A stretch of 64,000 nucleotides of DNA from Peromyscus leucopus (lineage: Eukaryota > Chordata > Mammalia > Rodentia > Cricetidae): assembly GCF_004664715.2 (NCBI RefSeq), contig NC_051066.1:84097735-84161734 (forward strand), written 5' to 3'. The notes under the pieces were generated by a model. The model worked only from the letters and a program-made list of their open reading frames with translations, was not told where the DNA came from and searched no databases. Numbering within the stretch: the first letter of the stretch is position 1; every line of letters begins with the position of its first letter. Position numbers and translations under genes: made by a program. This document shows positions 1 through 12,811 of the stretch, piece after piece.

Positions 1-414
1 CCAGATCCCAAATAAAACACTCATGGAGGCTTATTTCTACTTATAAATGCTCAGAGTTAGCTTGGCTTGTTTGTTGCCAGCTTTCCTTAATTTATCCCAT
101 CTACCTTTTGCCTCAGGGCTTTTCGCATTCTCTTACTTCTGTAAATCTTGCTCTTAACTTTGTGGCTTGCTGTATAGCTGGATATCTGGTCCCTGATGTC
201 CTCCTCCTTCTCTGGCTACTTCTTCCTCCCAGATTTCTCCTTCTATATTCTCTCTGCCTGCCAGCCCTGCCTATCCTTTCTCCTGCCTTGCTATTGGCTG
301 TTCAGATCTTTATTAGACCATCAGGTGTTTTAGACAGGCACAGTAACACAGCTTCATAGAGTTAAATAAATACAATATAAACAAAAGTAACACACCTTAA
401 AATAATATTCCACA
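1..414 (-). mobile_element. ERV LTR, family B, antisense
   Basis: Read on the minus strand, this starts TGTGGAATATTATTTTAAG at 414 and matches the LTR at 23824-24262, sharing AAAACACCTGATGGTCTAAT and CCAATAGCAA. The far end runs off the window start, so target duplications cannot be checked. It may be a solo LTR or part of a longer element. Confidence 0.75.
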
Positions 415-1027
415 ACAGTAGGGCTGGATGAGAAAACCATGGGCTATTAGCTCTTTCATACATTTCATCCCTTACCCTTAACTTTTAAGTGTCAATGTGT
501 CCTTCTGGGCACTAAAATTTTACTTGAATTTTTTCCTCAATGCTTTTGGAATCATTTCCTATCCATTAAATTGTACATTTTTCCTTTCCATCCTCTCTTA
601 ATTTATTTTAATATAGTGATCTAATACATTGTTTTCTGAGAAGCCAGTCGTTCCTCTGTGTGTTTGTATGGTACCTTTGCTTTACATACATTAAGTAGGC
701 ACATGGATTCTTTTTATGAAATCTCTACTCTTAGGAGCTGGTAGCTGTTTTTCTGTTGTTGTTTTGTTATGGATTTAGATTTTGGATTTTATCTATAGTA
801 ATTCTAGTTTCTCTTCATTATTCATTGTTTTGAAATGACTTTTTGATATACCTAGGAGCTGAATGTTAGACTAATTATTTTTCAGTTCTAAGGAAATAAA
901 CTCTTCTCTAGAATTGATAGATTAGTCTTTGTTCTTTTTCACTACCAGATTTTCTCTGCTTTGTCCATGTCCTCAGCAGCTTAAGTATTTTCTTAGTATA
1001 TCTCCTATACATTTGTTATTAAAGATA

Positions 1028-1165
1028 TCCTTAGGAATTGTTTGTTTGTCGAGGCAGGGTCCCACTGAGTCTAGCTTTGGCCGGCCTTCTATACAGAGAC
1101 CCACTTGCCTGTTTCTCCTGAGTGCTGGGATTTAGGGCCTGCACTACCATGCATTACTATCTGTA
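1028..1165 (-). repeat. B1 SINE, antisense, diverged
   Basis: The sequence runs GAGGCAGGGTCCCACTGAGT ... CTGAGTGCTGGGATTTAGGG, the reverse of a B1. Confidence 0.75.
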
Positions 1166-2209
1166 GACATTTTATATTTTTATTATACAGGCTACTCTTA
1201 AATTTTTGCTCTGTATTAATAAGCATTACTTTTTATTCAGGAAAAAAATAGTTTCTTTCATTTTACAATGTCAGTACTTTAAAGTATAGAGCTAGATATG
1301 TAACTTTAAATCTTTATGTTTTATGTCTATGGAGTAAAGTGTTCACCTATCTTGGGTCTGAAAACAGAAAGCTCACTCACAGATAACTGAGGGTACTGAC
1401 GGGCAAGGTTTATTTATGGAACTGATAAAATTTTGACATTAAATGAAAAGTCAAGACTTCCTCATTACCCATCTGGAAACTCACAGTTAGTAATATTTCT
1501 GTCTCTAACCTTTATCTCTGGTTTGTTTTCTTTTTCCCCTTGTCCGTGGTTTGATCTTAAAGTACAATAAAAGGAAAAATACCAGTAGAAGCTAGTCTCT
1601 TACAGTACAGATACTCTTGCTGAATGCAGCATTCCATGGTCAGTTTAGCTCTCTCCTAAAATTGTGTCTACAAGGAAATACGTAAAAAATACAAGATCTT
1701 CATAATCTTCAAATGACACATGAACAGGAACAGAAATATTTATAGTTAAATCTTCATATTTTTCTTACTTTTAGTCATTACCAATAAGCAGAAGTTATAT
1801 TTGGGGCCCTAAATACATTATGTTTGCCTCTTGCTCTCCAAGTACATTATGACAGTATTTACTTATTCACATACAACCGTAAATTTGTCTATAAAGATCC
1901 TTTGCATTGTTTCTTTTTTACATCTTGAATATGTATGGAAGCTGTGAGAGTAAAACCAAGTAGAAATCAGATACTCTGCTATTTTCCACAGAGAGAAAGG
2001 TCAAAGGGTTTTGGTTGATTTAACTCAAACTGCAGAATTAATCTTAAACCACTGTAATAATTTTTAAGTACATGGGAAATTATATTGTTTGTAATATTTT
2101 GTTTAAAATTGATATTTTCTTTACTGAAGTTAATATATAGCCACAATAGTACAACAAATTTGCTATAAAATGTATACATACTTTGATGGTACCCTAACTT
2201 TTATTTGTG

Positions 2210-2435
2210 TGGGTGTCTTGTTTTGCTTTTTGGTACTATTTTAACCCAGGGTCCTGGACATACTAGGCAATTATTCTACCACAGACAAACCTACACAGCC
2301 TTGCTTGTTTGCTTACTTGCTTGCTTCTTTTGTTGCTGGGCTTTTTTGAAACCGGGTAGACCAGGCAAGCCCTCAGATTTCTGTGTTAGCCCTCATCTGG
2401 CTAATTAAGTATGCACCACTGTACCTGGGTACATA
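2210..2435 (-). repeat. Old B4/RSINE-type SINE, antisense
   Basis: An ID-like half (CCTGGACATACTAGGCAATT) is followed by a B1-like half (GAAACCGGGTAGACCAGGC). This order is typical of composite B4 elements. It is strongly diverged. Confidence 0.55.
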
Positions 2436-3864
2436 TCTTTATAAATTTATAATTTATTCACCTGTGTAATTGGCATCCATGAATTTCATGAGTCACAGAT
2501 CTGTTAAAAAGAATCCATATTTATGATTAGTGCAGTAATTATATCAATCATTTGTAGCCAAAAATGTTTATAGAAATGCATTTATTACTCTTTGATTTCA
2601 CTCTAGATCTTTGCCCTCTACTTTTTTATTTTGCTTTGTTTCCCAGAATACCTTCTCTTCTATGCATTAATTAGCAGAGGTGCTAGCAAAGGAAGAGTCC
2701 TTGCCATCCTTTCATGCTAAATGTCAATTAAATCTAATCCCATTCATCAATGTCCCCCTGTCACATGCACCCATCTTTTCAGCCTATGACTCATGTTTGC
2801 TAACTATTGCATTCTGCTTTTATACTAATGTACAGCTCTATAATAAATCTCTTAACATTTGCAACTGTAAGCTTATGATAAATTAGTTCCTCTGGGTAAA
2901 ATCATTCAGAACATGTGATTTGGCACTTCAAAAGATGACCCCAGAAGGCCTGCCCAATTTTTAAGAGAAAATTTTTTGAACTCATTAGTGACAAATGATC
3001 TTGTCTCTTTATTTAAAGGAACCACCTGTAAAATATTGCAGTAAGTTAAAAATAAATTTATTGCCCCTTTGCATAAGAAACCATATGAATTGCTAGTATT
3101 TGTGTCGTAAGGATGTATTTAATAGAGAGAAATAAAAGATTTTTTTTTATTTCTTAATGCAATTTATTTTAGAACATTCTGAGAAACTTTGATACAAGGA
3201 ATGAGTAATTGTGGTGATATAAACTGGTTCTTATTTATCTGGTCTCTCCTAAAGTCTAATCTGCATCTACCACCAAACTATCTTCAAGTAAAGTGCAGAG
3301 ATTTTAGGAGTGCCTTCAAAGTCTTTCCTGAGCCATTGCCCACCACAGACAGACCTGTACCTACTGCCTTCCCTTTAATTCGATCTCTGAGCTATGCCTC
3401 TGCAGTTTCCAAGGTTTTTCTCTTCAGTCCCAGATGATGCTCCCATTTTCCCCTGACCTATTGAGTCTTTCTCTGTATGAAAAAAAACTGTACTCTTTAT
3501 CCCCTTAGTCTCATGTTTGTAGCTATAGCTTGCCTTCTCTGTCCCCAGCAAAATGTAAGCATTGGAAACTATTTTCAGTAATTCATTTATTATTAAAGTT
3601 TTTTCTTTCTTCACTGTATTAACTTTTGGATTAATACAGTGGATTTGTTTTTGTTGCTTGTTACCAATAAATATTTACTTTTAATTTGAGGAAGTTGAGT
3701 CAAAAGATATGCTTCATGAACTTATTATACTAATACTTTGTTTTAATAACCTACTGAACTTGTTTTCTAATTACATATGTATATTTTTTTCCAACAAAAA
3801 TGACATGATCTTTTATTTGTAGATGGTCCATAGCTTTCTTCCCATTGAACCACATGAATTTAAG

Positions 3865-3950
3865 TCACTGATTTAGTGGTGCTAAAGATTGAACACAGAT
3901 TCCTGTGCATGCAAATGAGCACTCTAATGCTGATCTACACCTCAACCATT
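3865..3950 (-). repeat. ID/B4 SINE fragment, antisense
   Basis: GCTAAAGATTGAACACAGAT ... GCAAATGAGCACTC resembles the reverse of an ID-type tRNA-derived SINE head. Confidence 0.6.
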
Positions 3951-5084
3951 AACTTCCTTCTGATTACTATGTGTTATAGTCATCTAATAATATACTCAGG
4001 AACACTGGGTTTGTTTTTACTTCATTCTTCTCATAAGTAAGGCACTAAAATCTTGGTATATATGTGTTACAAGTTGTCTGATATCTTCTTAGACTGCATT
4101 CTTAAAAGTAAAATAGCTAGATCAGGTAGTGTGTATATTTTTTACAAATTATTCTCATGTCTAATAAAATTATGCAATGTATCTTCCTAAATGAATAAAT
4201 GAAAGTGAAAATTGTTATTTGTTGTTTGTCTAATGTAATTAGTTCTGAATTGATCATCTAATTATTTGGTTTACCTATGTTGTCTTTTCTCTTGTTTTTT
4301 CAATGAATTGTTTTTCTCTGGTTATTACAAAGCATATATACCTATACATAAATTGAAAAAGATACATACTGAGAACCCAGGGTTTCCATAAATGCTAATT
4401 TTTAAAGAACCAAATTTTAAATTATAAAGATATCCATTATTAATACACTTACTTTCCTTCCTAATAATAGTCAAGTGATAGTGTTTTTGTATAGTACCAT
4501 GTAACTAGTGTGGTAGTTTCTGTTCATAGTTTTGGGGTCTATGAGAATAATTAGATTTGTATAAGTTATTATGTTAATCCTGTTGTCATTATTTCATGTT
4601 ACTGGATTTCTTTCCTTGGGCTTCTCCCTGATAAATCCCTGATAAAATATAGAACAAGAGATGTGACTTCAAAGTTTACCAACAGCAAATATTATTGACA
4701 TTGTGAGTTGGAGCATATCAAGTTTTCTTACTATTGAGCAGCAGAGTGTTAAATAAGAAAGTTTTAATGAACACGGAGATTGTATAATATTAAATTCTTG
4801 TTCTGGGCTGAAATTGTAAACAGTGTGACTTTTCTGGTGGTCTGCCATTAATCAGACTACCCCGTTAGTTAAAAGATTCAGTAAAAAATGTAGATTGCTG
4901 ATCCACATTATTACCATGACTAAGGAATGTGAAAGTTGGTGACATTCCTAAGTCATAGGAATAACTACCTTATTACTTTAGTTTTTATTGTTGCTGCTTT
5001 TATTTTGGTTGGGGCTTGTGGCAGATGAGAAGGCTGTTCCTAAATTTGGTATTTAGTACTGTTTTGATGGAGTAACTAAGGAGG

Positions 5085-5210
5085 GTAGTTTTGGTTTTTT
5101 TAGTTTTGGTTTTTTGGAGATGGGGTTTTAAGTATCTGTTCCCAAGGGTGACCTTGAACTTGTGACCTTCAAGACTTTCAATTTTGCTAGGAGAATTCAT
5201 CTATATGTGA
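5085..5210 (-). repeat. Degraded B1-like fragment, antisense
   Basis: TTTTGGAGATGGGGTTTTAA and TGACCTTGAACTTGTGACC resemble B1 in reverse. The match is weak. Confidence 0.4.
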
Positions 5211-5363
5211 ATTCATGTTTCTTTTCTCCCATAGTAAGGATTAAACAAAACTATATATTTGGTTTAAAATTATTTGGACAGACTTCTCATTAATAATGTA
5301 TTGGCTTAAGAAATAGTTCTCATAATTACTGAGATAATTGCTTAACACATTTTACTTTCAGAG

Positions 5364-5572
5364 GCTGGTGAGAGGGCTCAGGAGCCAAGAGTACATATTA
5401 TCCTTACAGAGGGCCTGAGCTTAGTTTTCAGCACACAAGTCAGATGGCTCATAACCTCCTGTAACTCCAACTCCAGTGAATCTAAATCTCTCTTCTAGCC
5501 ACTGTGGGCACCTGCACACACAGAGGCACATACCCACACAGAGACACATAAGTAAAAGATAAAATAAATCAA
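5364..5572 (+). repeat. B2 SINE, sense
   Basis: GGCTGGTGAGAGGGCTCAGG begins the tRNA-related head. The body and AT-rich AAAATAAAT tail follow. It is moderately diverged. Confidence 0.8.
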
Positions 5573-6440
5573 GCAAATTTCTTGTACATTTGTTAAAACT
5601 ACTCAAGGAAAATAGACAAAACAGTGTTTTTGTTTTTGTTTTTTCTCTTTGTTTAATGGAATATATGCTGCATAGCTTATAGCAACATTTGGTATGTACT
5701 CATTGTCTCTAAACAATATGCTTACACTGCTATGCTTGATTCATCTATATTTAAGTATAATAATTTATATTTATGAGGGATGAAGACTTAGCTCACCTGT
5801 ACTACCACCTTTTGTCCTGGATCTGATTGTTTTAGCAGGATCAGGTTGAAAAGTGAATATACATGGCTGTGTTACAAAGTGTCATATACATAATTACTAA
5901 AATGTATAACTTAATTGCAGAAATAAAAGGAAAATTTATTAATAAAAGATTAAGAACTCTTTTCAAAGCAAAAATACACTGATGTTTCTTTAAATTACTT
6001 GTAGAAAGATGAGAAAACTTTTTTTCTATCTTAAAGTATTTCAGCTGAGATAAATTTTTTGGAGAATTGAAATATTTGAAAGATACAAATGTTAAAGTAG
6101 AACAGGTATATTATAGGTGAATATGGATAATGTAGAGAAGTGATCTGTACATGTTTAGCTACTTCTTTTCTTATATATACAGTGATTTTCATCAAGATAT
6201 CCTTCAAATATTTCTTCATCAGACTCTCCTATACTTCATTTTCAAAGCAAAAATGGCCAACATGTTTGCTTTTGTTATACCTACATTATTTCTTCATATT
6301 CTTTTAAAAACAAATCCCAGATGTTTAAGAGAAATGGAGAATAGCAAGTATACCCAAACTTTATTTTTCATTCACCAGTCATCAAAATATTATTCATAAC
6401 CTTATAAAAACTTTAAGATTTTAACTTCAATTCTGAATAT

Positions 6441-6585
6441 TTGTACATGTCTGTATGTGGATGTTTGCCAGCAGAGTATCAAAACCCCATAGCTGTAGTC
6501 ACAGGTAGTGGTGAGCCAGCCACCTGAAGTGGATGCTGGAAACTGAACTTGATTTCTCCAAATGAGCAGCTAAATTGCATAATAC
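6441..6585 (-). repeat. B2/B3 SINE, antisense
   Basis: GTGAGCCAGCCACCTGAAGT and GCTGGAAACTGAACTTGATT match the reversed B3/B2 body. Confidence 0.65.
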
Positions 6586-6664
6586 TACATAAATACACAG
6601 ATGGTAAGTACTTATGATATGATTCGTGTAATATTTTAGAATCTGGACTATTATGAAAATAGTT

Positions 6665-7615
6665 TTTTATTTTATCAGTTCTTTGAGAGTTTCATACAAT
6701 TTGTTTTGATCATGTTCATTCCCTCTATACCAGATCCATTCCATCCCTACCCACCCAACTTTGAGTCTTACACAGGTTTTTGTTCAAGTTGACACAACTG
6801 CTGTTAGTTCATATGTGCAGCTACCCTGCTATGTCTAGAAGACAGTGTTTCCATGTAGCTGTCCATGACCTCTGGCTCTTACACTGTTCCCACCCCTCTT
6901 CTACAGTGATTCCTGAGCCTTGGGAAAGTGGGTACAGGGTATATATTCCCCTTACGACTGAGCATTCTGCCATTTCTTATTGTCTGCATCTTGGCCAGTT
7001 GTAGGTCTCTGTGTTAATGATCATCTATGACAAATAAGGGTTGGTAGATATGTTGATCTTTGGTATAACCATGTCATTAGAAGTTGATTTAATACTGTGT
7101 CCTTTCTGCAGAACAATAGTACTGGACTTTCCCGTAGGACATTGACCTGTCTTGTCATAAGTTCTTAGCCAATAATAGTTCCAGGTATGAGTTTAATCCC
7201 AGAGTGGACTTTAAATCCAATCAGAAAGTAGTTGGTAACTCCATGATATCTGTGCCTCTATTCCACCAAGGGGCATAACTCACCAGGCCAGTCACTTTTG
7301 TTGCACATGGAATTCACAGCTAGATATTACTAATGATTGCTTTTCTGCTTCAATAGCACTCAGTACCCTCCAACATTATGTACAATACTAGTCAGTAGAT
7401 AAAGCTTCCCAGTCATCACCAGACTGATTTTGCCAAGTTCATGACTCAAGTATGTGATGTATTCAACAATAGGGTCTTACTGTGAAGATCTGGACGGCAA
7501 CCAAAAGCAGTGTCAGTGGCCTATAATGTTTGGGGATCTGTGGGACCACACTGGCCAACTAACAGAAGTTAACCCATTGTTGGCACTGCATTTTTATTTT
7601 TTTAGCTTCTGGTTG
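6665..7615 (-). mobile_element. L1 3' UTR fragment, antisense (Lx-like)
   Basis: Long similarity to reversed rodent L1 3' UTR sequence, for example TTTTGATCATGTTCATTCCC, GATTCCTGAGCCTTGGGAAA and TTGGCCAATAATAG-type phrases. The same kind of sequence recurs at 18340-19380. No ORF2 is attached. Confidence 0.8.
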
Positions 7616-8413
7616 TAGAAACATTGTTGCCCTTTTACAGGATACTCCATTTTAACTCTTTATGCATGTGTGTGTACTTTAGGAAGCTTTAGCAGTAGTA
7701 AGTTTCCATATATCTTTTTCAAAAGGTCTTTAATATTAGTTATCCTCTGCATAATCTATACCCCTCTTCTACCTTACAGTATGCTCCCCAACTCCAGATT
7801 AACCCTTCCTGTTTCCATGTACCCTTTTAACTCTGCACCACATGCCTTTGAACCAAGATAAAAAGCCAAAAGTCATTAGATAATGCAGATGATAAAATAA
7901 AAGAATCACACATGAAGAATCTCAGGGTCTCATTTTTTTATACAGATTTTAAAATAATTTTCGTGTTTTATCTGTACGATGTATATACAAACATAACCTC
8001 GTGCCTCTAGTTATTTGGGCTTAAAAGAGCTGGTTTCTGAACAAACAGACATCACTCTTCTTCCTACTTTACCTCAGACATCACTCCTACCAGGGTGTGT
8101 GTGTGAGTGTGTTTTAGAGGTTGTCATGTATATTACTTAAAGCAGTCATTTTCCTAGTGATGGCATAATACATTGACACATTGTACTTCCTGTATTTCCT
8201 TCTGCTCTGCCTTTATGCCTTCATTTGTATTTGGTGACCTTTTGCTTTGTTTCATCAAAATTAAGATCAAGATGTTTACAAAATCCATATACCACTTCAT
8301 TTAACAGATGTTTCTTGTATACCAAATCCATAAAAAATTATTTTTATGTAACAGTGCAATTGTGAATGTTCTATGTTTTACTTAGCTATTCCCTAATTGA
8401 TTTAATTCTACCC

Positions 8414-8497
8414 TTGTAGTAGAAGCTAAAATTGTGTAATACTGGAGGATGTAGTTTGTAGTAGAAGCTAAAATTGTGTAATACTGGAGGATATAGC
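8414..8497. repeat. 42-bp tandem duplication
   Basis: TTGTAGTAGAAGCTAAAATT... occurs twice with period 42 (starts 8414 and 8456). The copies are nearly identical, differing at about one base near the end (GGATGTAG versus GGATATAG). Confidence 0.95.
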
Positions 8498-8574
8498 TTC
8501 CAGACTATCTGCCATTCCTTTATATTTTCCTCTTAGGTCAGGTGAAGTTATTGTAAGTATGCTTGTACTTATGA

Positions 8575-8705
8575 ACAACTGGGCATAGAATTACACTCCT
8601 GTAGTCCCAGCTACTCCAGACTGAAACAAGAGGATCCTTTCAATCTTAATATGATCTTGGACAACATAGTGATACTTCTTCTCACCTCCCACCCACCACT
8701 GTATA
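8575..8705 (+). repeat. B1-like SINE, sense, diverged
   Basis: TGGGCATAGAATTACACTCC then TGTAGTCCCAGCTACTCC and a right half that has lost most B1 identity. Confidence 0.55.
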
Positions 8706-8984
8706 AGATATTTGAATGGCAGCTGGTGTTTGGGAACCATTCTGGAATCAATACTCACTGATATTCAGAAGTGACTACTCCTTACCTGAACTACTTACCT
8801 TTGGTCCCTCTGATGGACAACAAACCATGCTTTATATCATTTGCATCTAATTTGATTCTAACATGCTTTTTTATTATTCTCCATCACTGCTGTAACTACC
8901 TTGTCCAAGCTGTCATTGTTTTTCACATGAGCTGTAGAGGCAGGCTGTAAACGATGTTCCTGTTTCATCTCTTGTCCATGCTAA

Positions 8985-9108
8985 CCGCTGGTTGGTTGAT
9001 TGGTTGACAGGACATTGCTGCATAGCTCAGACTGGCCTTGAACTCTCAAGTCTCCATCCTTGGCCTTTTGAGTGCTAGGATTATAGGCATATACCATCTT
9101 TTCTGGCT
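8985..9108 (-). repeat. B1 SINE, antisense
   Basis: CAGACTGGCCTTGAACTCTC and GAGTGCTAGGATTATAGGCA are reversed B1 landmarks. Confidence 0.8.
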
Positions 9109-9780
9109 TTTTATGAAGACATAAAGGAATATAGTCTCCTTCCAGGTTCCTTTTTATCTCTTCTAAACTCGTAAGTTTGAGAATTATGGAATCTTGATAA
9201 ATAGCATTATCTCCACTTGGTAGATAACATTTTCTCAGGCTGAATTAGGTACATCTGCCCCAAGCCAGCTCTTCTGGAAATTTACTATATACCCCTTTCT
9301 TCTAATGGAAAAGTACAGCAAATCCTTTTTGTCAACACAGGCCTAGCATATTCAGTAGATCTTAGAGCCTATAGATGATAGTAGCCTTAACCTTACATTT
9401 TCCTCTTGTTGTACTTTCCTAAATAATCACTATATTGTAGAAAGCTTCTTCAAAATGAAATGTCCTATCTTGTATGTTTTAAGTTTTCATTAAGTGGGGT
9501 CATAACCTTGTATATAGTTACAGTAAGTTGAATGTTTAATTTTGTGGAAGTGTTTGAATACTAGTTTTGCTTTTATTGTCTCATAAACCTTTCTTATCAG
9601 CTATTCAACCTGTGTGGTCTTAAATTGACTATCTACCCTCTCATTATTTTATCTAAAATGAAATTGAAAGCTGAGAAAAAAAGCTTTATCTCATATATTT
9701 TGGATATCCATAGTATCTCTTCAAGCCAAGCACAACAATCAGTAATAATCCATATTTACTACACCTGTATGTCTATCCTC

Positions 9781-10257
9781 TGTAACACAAATTGCTAAAC
9801 AGACTTATTAATAAAAAGCCCGGAGCAAGACAATGGGGTGAAAGCTGAAAGATCAGAGGAACAGTACAAGCCAGCCACAAGTTCCTACCACTAGGAAATC
9901 CTCAGCCCAAGAGAACTACTTACTGTATACTCACACCTTATATACCTTCCTGTGCCCTGCAGTCTTACTTCCTCTCTCCACCAAGCTCTATCACTTCCTG
10001 TCTGTCTGTAGAGGCATACAGACTCCAGACCTCTGTGGCTAACTAGTGCTGGGATTAAAGGCATATGCCACCTCACCTTGCTCTGTTCCCAGTGTGACCT
10101 TGAACTTACAGAGATCTGGATGAATCTCTGCCTCCCGAATGCTAGGATTAAAGGCGTGTGCTACCACTGCCTGACCTCTATGCTTGATATAGTGACTAGC
10201 TTTGTCCTATGATCCCCAGGCAAGCTTTATTTGTTAAAACACAAATAAAATATCACA
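9781..10257 (-). mobile_element. Solo LTR, family A, antisense
   Basis: Begins TGTAACACAAATTGCTAAAC and ends AATAAAATATCACA, so on its own strand it is TGTGATATT...TGTTACA. It shares its whole length with the LTRs at 37556 and 48120. Flanks ATCCTC and TTTCTC match at 4 of 6 positions, fitting an old target duplication. Two GATTAAAGGC/ATTAAAGGCA modules inside resemble reversed B1 heads. Confidence 0.8.
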
Positions 10258-10919
10258 TTTCTCCAAGTTAACATTTCAGAGTGCAAAAGTATAGCTAAAA
10301 ATATATCATTATGAAGTTATTATTTCTTTCTCTAGTTATTATTCTGGACATAGAAAATTTGGTGTTGCATCTGTGTTTAGATTATCCCAGAAGACAGGTA
10401 GCTGTCTTTTCAGTGTCTTATGGAAGATTCTCATTTTCATATTCTACTTGCTATAGGGAAAAGTAGTCCTCTATTATGTTCAGTTGCCAGGTCACTGGAG
10501 ATTATTCCCATTAGATATATAGAAAAAGAGTGGGGATAACGGCTATCTCTACTGCCCTGAGATTTTCTGTACCATTTGTTAACTTTTGTATGTTATGCTG
10601 ACATGGCAAATAACGCATTTATGTCCTTATTTCAACAATTCATTTGGTTTATATTGTAATTTATTGTCAGTCTTGGTAAACTTTATATCTATCATTTGAA
10701 AGGCATTGTTTGAAATGTATTGTAGAAATAACTATGAATTGATTATTGATAAAGTATTGGAAAGTAAGTAAACTACCCCCTTGTTAAAATTGTAGTTCTT
10801 TAATCTGAAGCACTTTTTTTATTTCCAGAGCATTTCATTGAACCCTAAAGGTTCCTATCATCTAATCCTAGAAAATCTTTTTTCTATGCAATTGAATATA
10901 TCTCTGTTTTTCAACAAGG

Positions 10920-11030
10920 TACTAATGTGCACACTACTTAAAGTGAGTTGCCCAAGGTCACTCACTGGGTCTTTGGTAAAACCAGAAATAGAATTCCAGT
11001 CTCCTGACTCCCAACTCAGTTCTCTATCCT
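10920..11030 (-). repeat. MIR SINE, antisense
   Basis: GAGTTGCCCAAGGTCACTCA followed by AGAAATAGAATTCCAG matches the reversed MIR core. Confidence 0.75.
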
Positions 11031-12393
11031 CAATATAGTTTTCTGTCTTCTCTACCCTGTGTCTCCCATGGGAAAAGAAGTTAATCTTCCCGCTATTATT
11101 AGCCACCAAATTGGTGGTGGCAGCACAGTGGAGAAGAGTGACTGTCTTTACACTGCGGCATTAGTATAAAAATATCTGGTAATGGAAAATTTGACAAATG
11201 TCATGTTAAAGGGAGTGGAAAATTATTTTAAGATCTAGATCTCATTTATCTAGTTCTCAGAAAAGTCAAATTCCTTAGTAGAATGGAGATCATTATTTCT
11301 TCCTGTTTTCAAATTGTATTTCCTAGAGGGTAATTGTCAACTATCATAATAAGAATAATGCACATACAGCTGGTAATTGCCATACATGTATTTTTAACTT
11401 AGCAGGAGTTCTAAATTGCCCTACTAAAATACATAGGTTCTACTATCAGTATTTACATAGTATTAACTAATAAAGCAAATGTAACATCAATCGGGAGCTT
11501 TTCTGCCTGATTTTAAAAATGCATGGAAATAACACATAATTGTTTTCTGTGAGAAGTTATACTAAGCTAATATACTTCTTCATGTCAGGTCTCTTGAAGT
11601 TCATTGCCATGAAGCAAGTATATGTAAGATAAATATATTAGAATTCATGAATCCTATTGTTATAAACTTATTATTTTGGACACTAATAAAAGACATTTGA
11701 GAAACGTTTGTGTACTTATATGCTGAGAGTATTTCTAGGACTCTGAAAATTCACTTTAAGTTCTACCAGAACAACTTGTTTTATAATTTTGGATCAAGCA
11801 CCAAAAATTGCCTTAGTGTGTTTCTATTAAAGATTACTAAAAGCTCTTAATTAAAAGGATTATACAATCACAATTATAAGTATTTTTAAAACATAGAATT
11901 CGTGGAGGTGTTGACAAATACAAAGGAAAAGGAGATTTTTTTGGGGTATTGCTTTCTTGCTTATTTAGACAAGACTGCCACTTAGTCCTAAGAAGCAAGT
12001 ATTATTTGATATTCAGATAATTATTCATATCTGTACCTACCAACATTCTTGTTCTTAACCCTAGGACAAACATGATTGCTGGAAATTGCTTGTGAATTGA
12101 TAGAAATAGTTGGAAATTTGATTTTATGATTACTCGGTACCTAAAGATAGCTATGCATATATATCTATTGGCAGTCAGAATTCATACTCTTAAATCTATA
12201 TAGCAAATTTACTATTAAAGTTGTTAGTAATTAGCCATATTTTATTCCTTTCCTACTTAGTTATCCTCTTTAAGATTTCTATCAAATGGTAGATGTGCTC
12301 TAAGTGATTTTATTTTCTTAACCATTATGATTTTTGAAATAACTTTTGAGGCAACATTATTGAACTTTTTAATTTTATAATTTTATTGAACAG

Positions 12394-12811
12394 GCACATC
12401 CTCAAGTGAACCTAACTTGCTTAATATTACTCCACAAAAAAAAACCAGAAGAAAATTAATACCTTCTTCCTTGGACGTAAAACATACTCAGAAGTCTATA
12501 CTGTCTGAAAGTACACAGCTCAATGATTCTTTCAGCAAAGAACTTCAGCCTATTGTTTATACCCCAGAGGACTGCAGAAAACCTCTTCAAAACCCATCTC
12601 CAGCCTTAATTAGACCTTCATCACTTACTACAAATATGATCAATGATAATTCTCTGAAAACGCCGTGTGAAGTAGATTCTCCTCTCAACAGGAGAACAGA
12701 GTGTAAACAGGATTTGGACTCTACATTTACTATATGTGATGACATCGGGAGCTTGAAGAATAAATTGCCTGAACAAGAATCACTACAAAACAGCAAAAGC
12801 AGTTTACATAG
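12394..12811 (+). CDS. Kif18a: Kif18a coding exon, KIF18A tail part 1
   Basis: This exon encodes about 139 residues of the C-terminal tail of KIF18A, the kinesin-8 plus-end-directed motor that dampens kinetochore microtubule dynamics and aligns chromosomes in mitosis. It is recognised by segments such as [26 protein letters not shown] and LPEQESLQN, which match human KIF18A from memory. The acceptor AG is at 12392-12393 and the donor GT at 12812-12813. The exon begins in phase 1 (two bases of a Gly codon) and ends with AG of an Arg codon completed by the next exon. The two Ser-Pro sites of the human protein in the KLMPSPLK and LKSPPS segments read PSSL and KSIL here. Read-through past the donor stays open to 12938, but those codons are intronic. 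Confidence 0.95.

Larger units (their letters stand above)
1..12393 (+). other. Kif18a: Kif18a intron (3' part)
   Basis: This stretch lies upstream of the first recognised Kif18a exon and ends in a polypyrimidine-poor TTATTGAACAG acceptor at 12393. I looked for the preceding coding exon, which should hold the PP1-binding segment of the KIF18A stalk, and did not find it, so this appears to be one long intron that starts outside the window. It holds the SINE, LTR and L1 fragments listed separately. The remainder (for example 415-1027, 1170-2200, 2440-3860, 3955-5080, 5575-6440, 7620-8410, 9110-9780, 10260-10900 and 11035-12390) is AT-rich sequence in which I see nothing recognisable. Confidence 0.75.
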
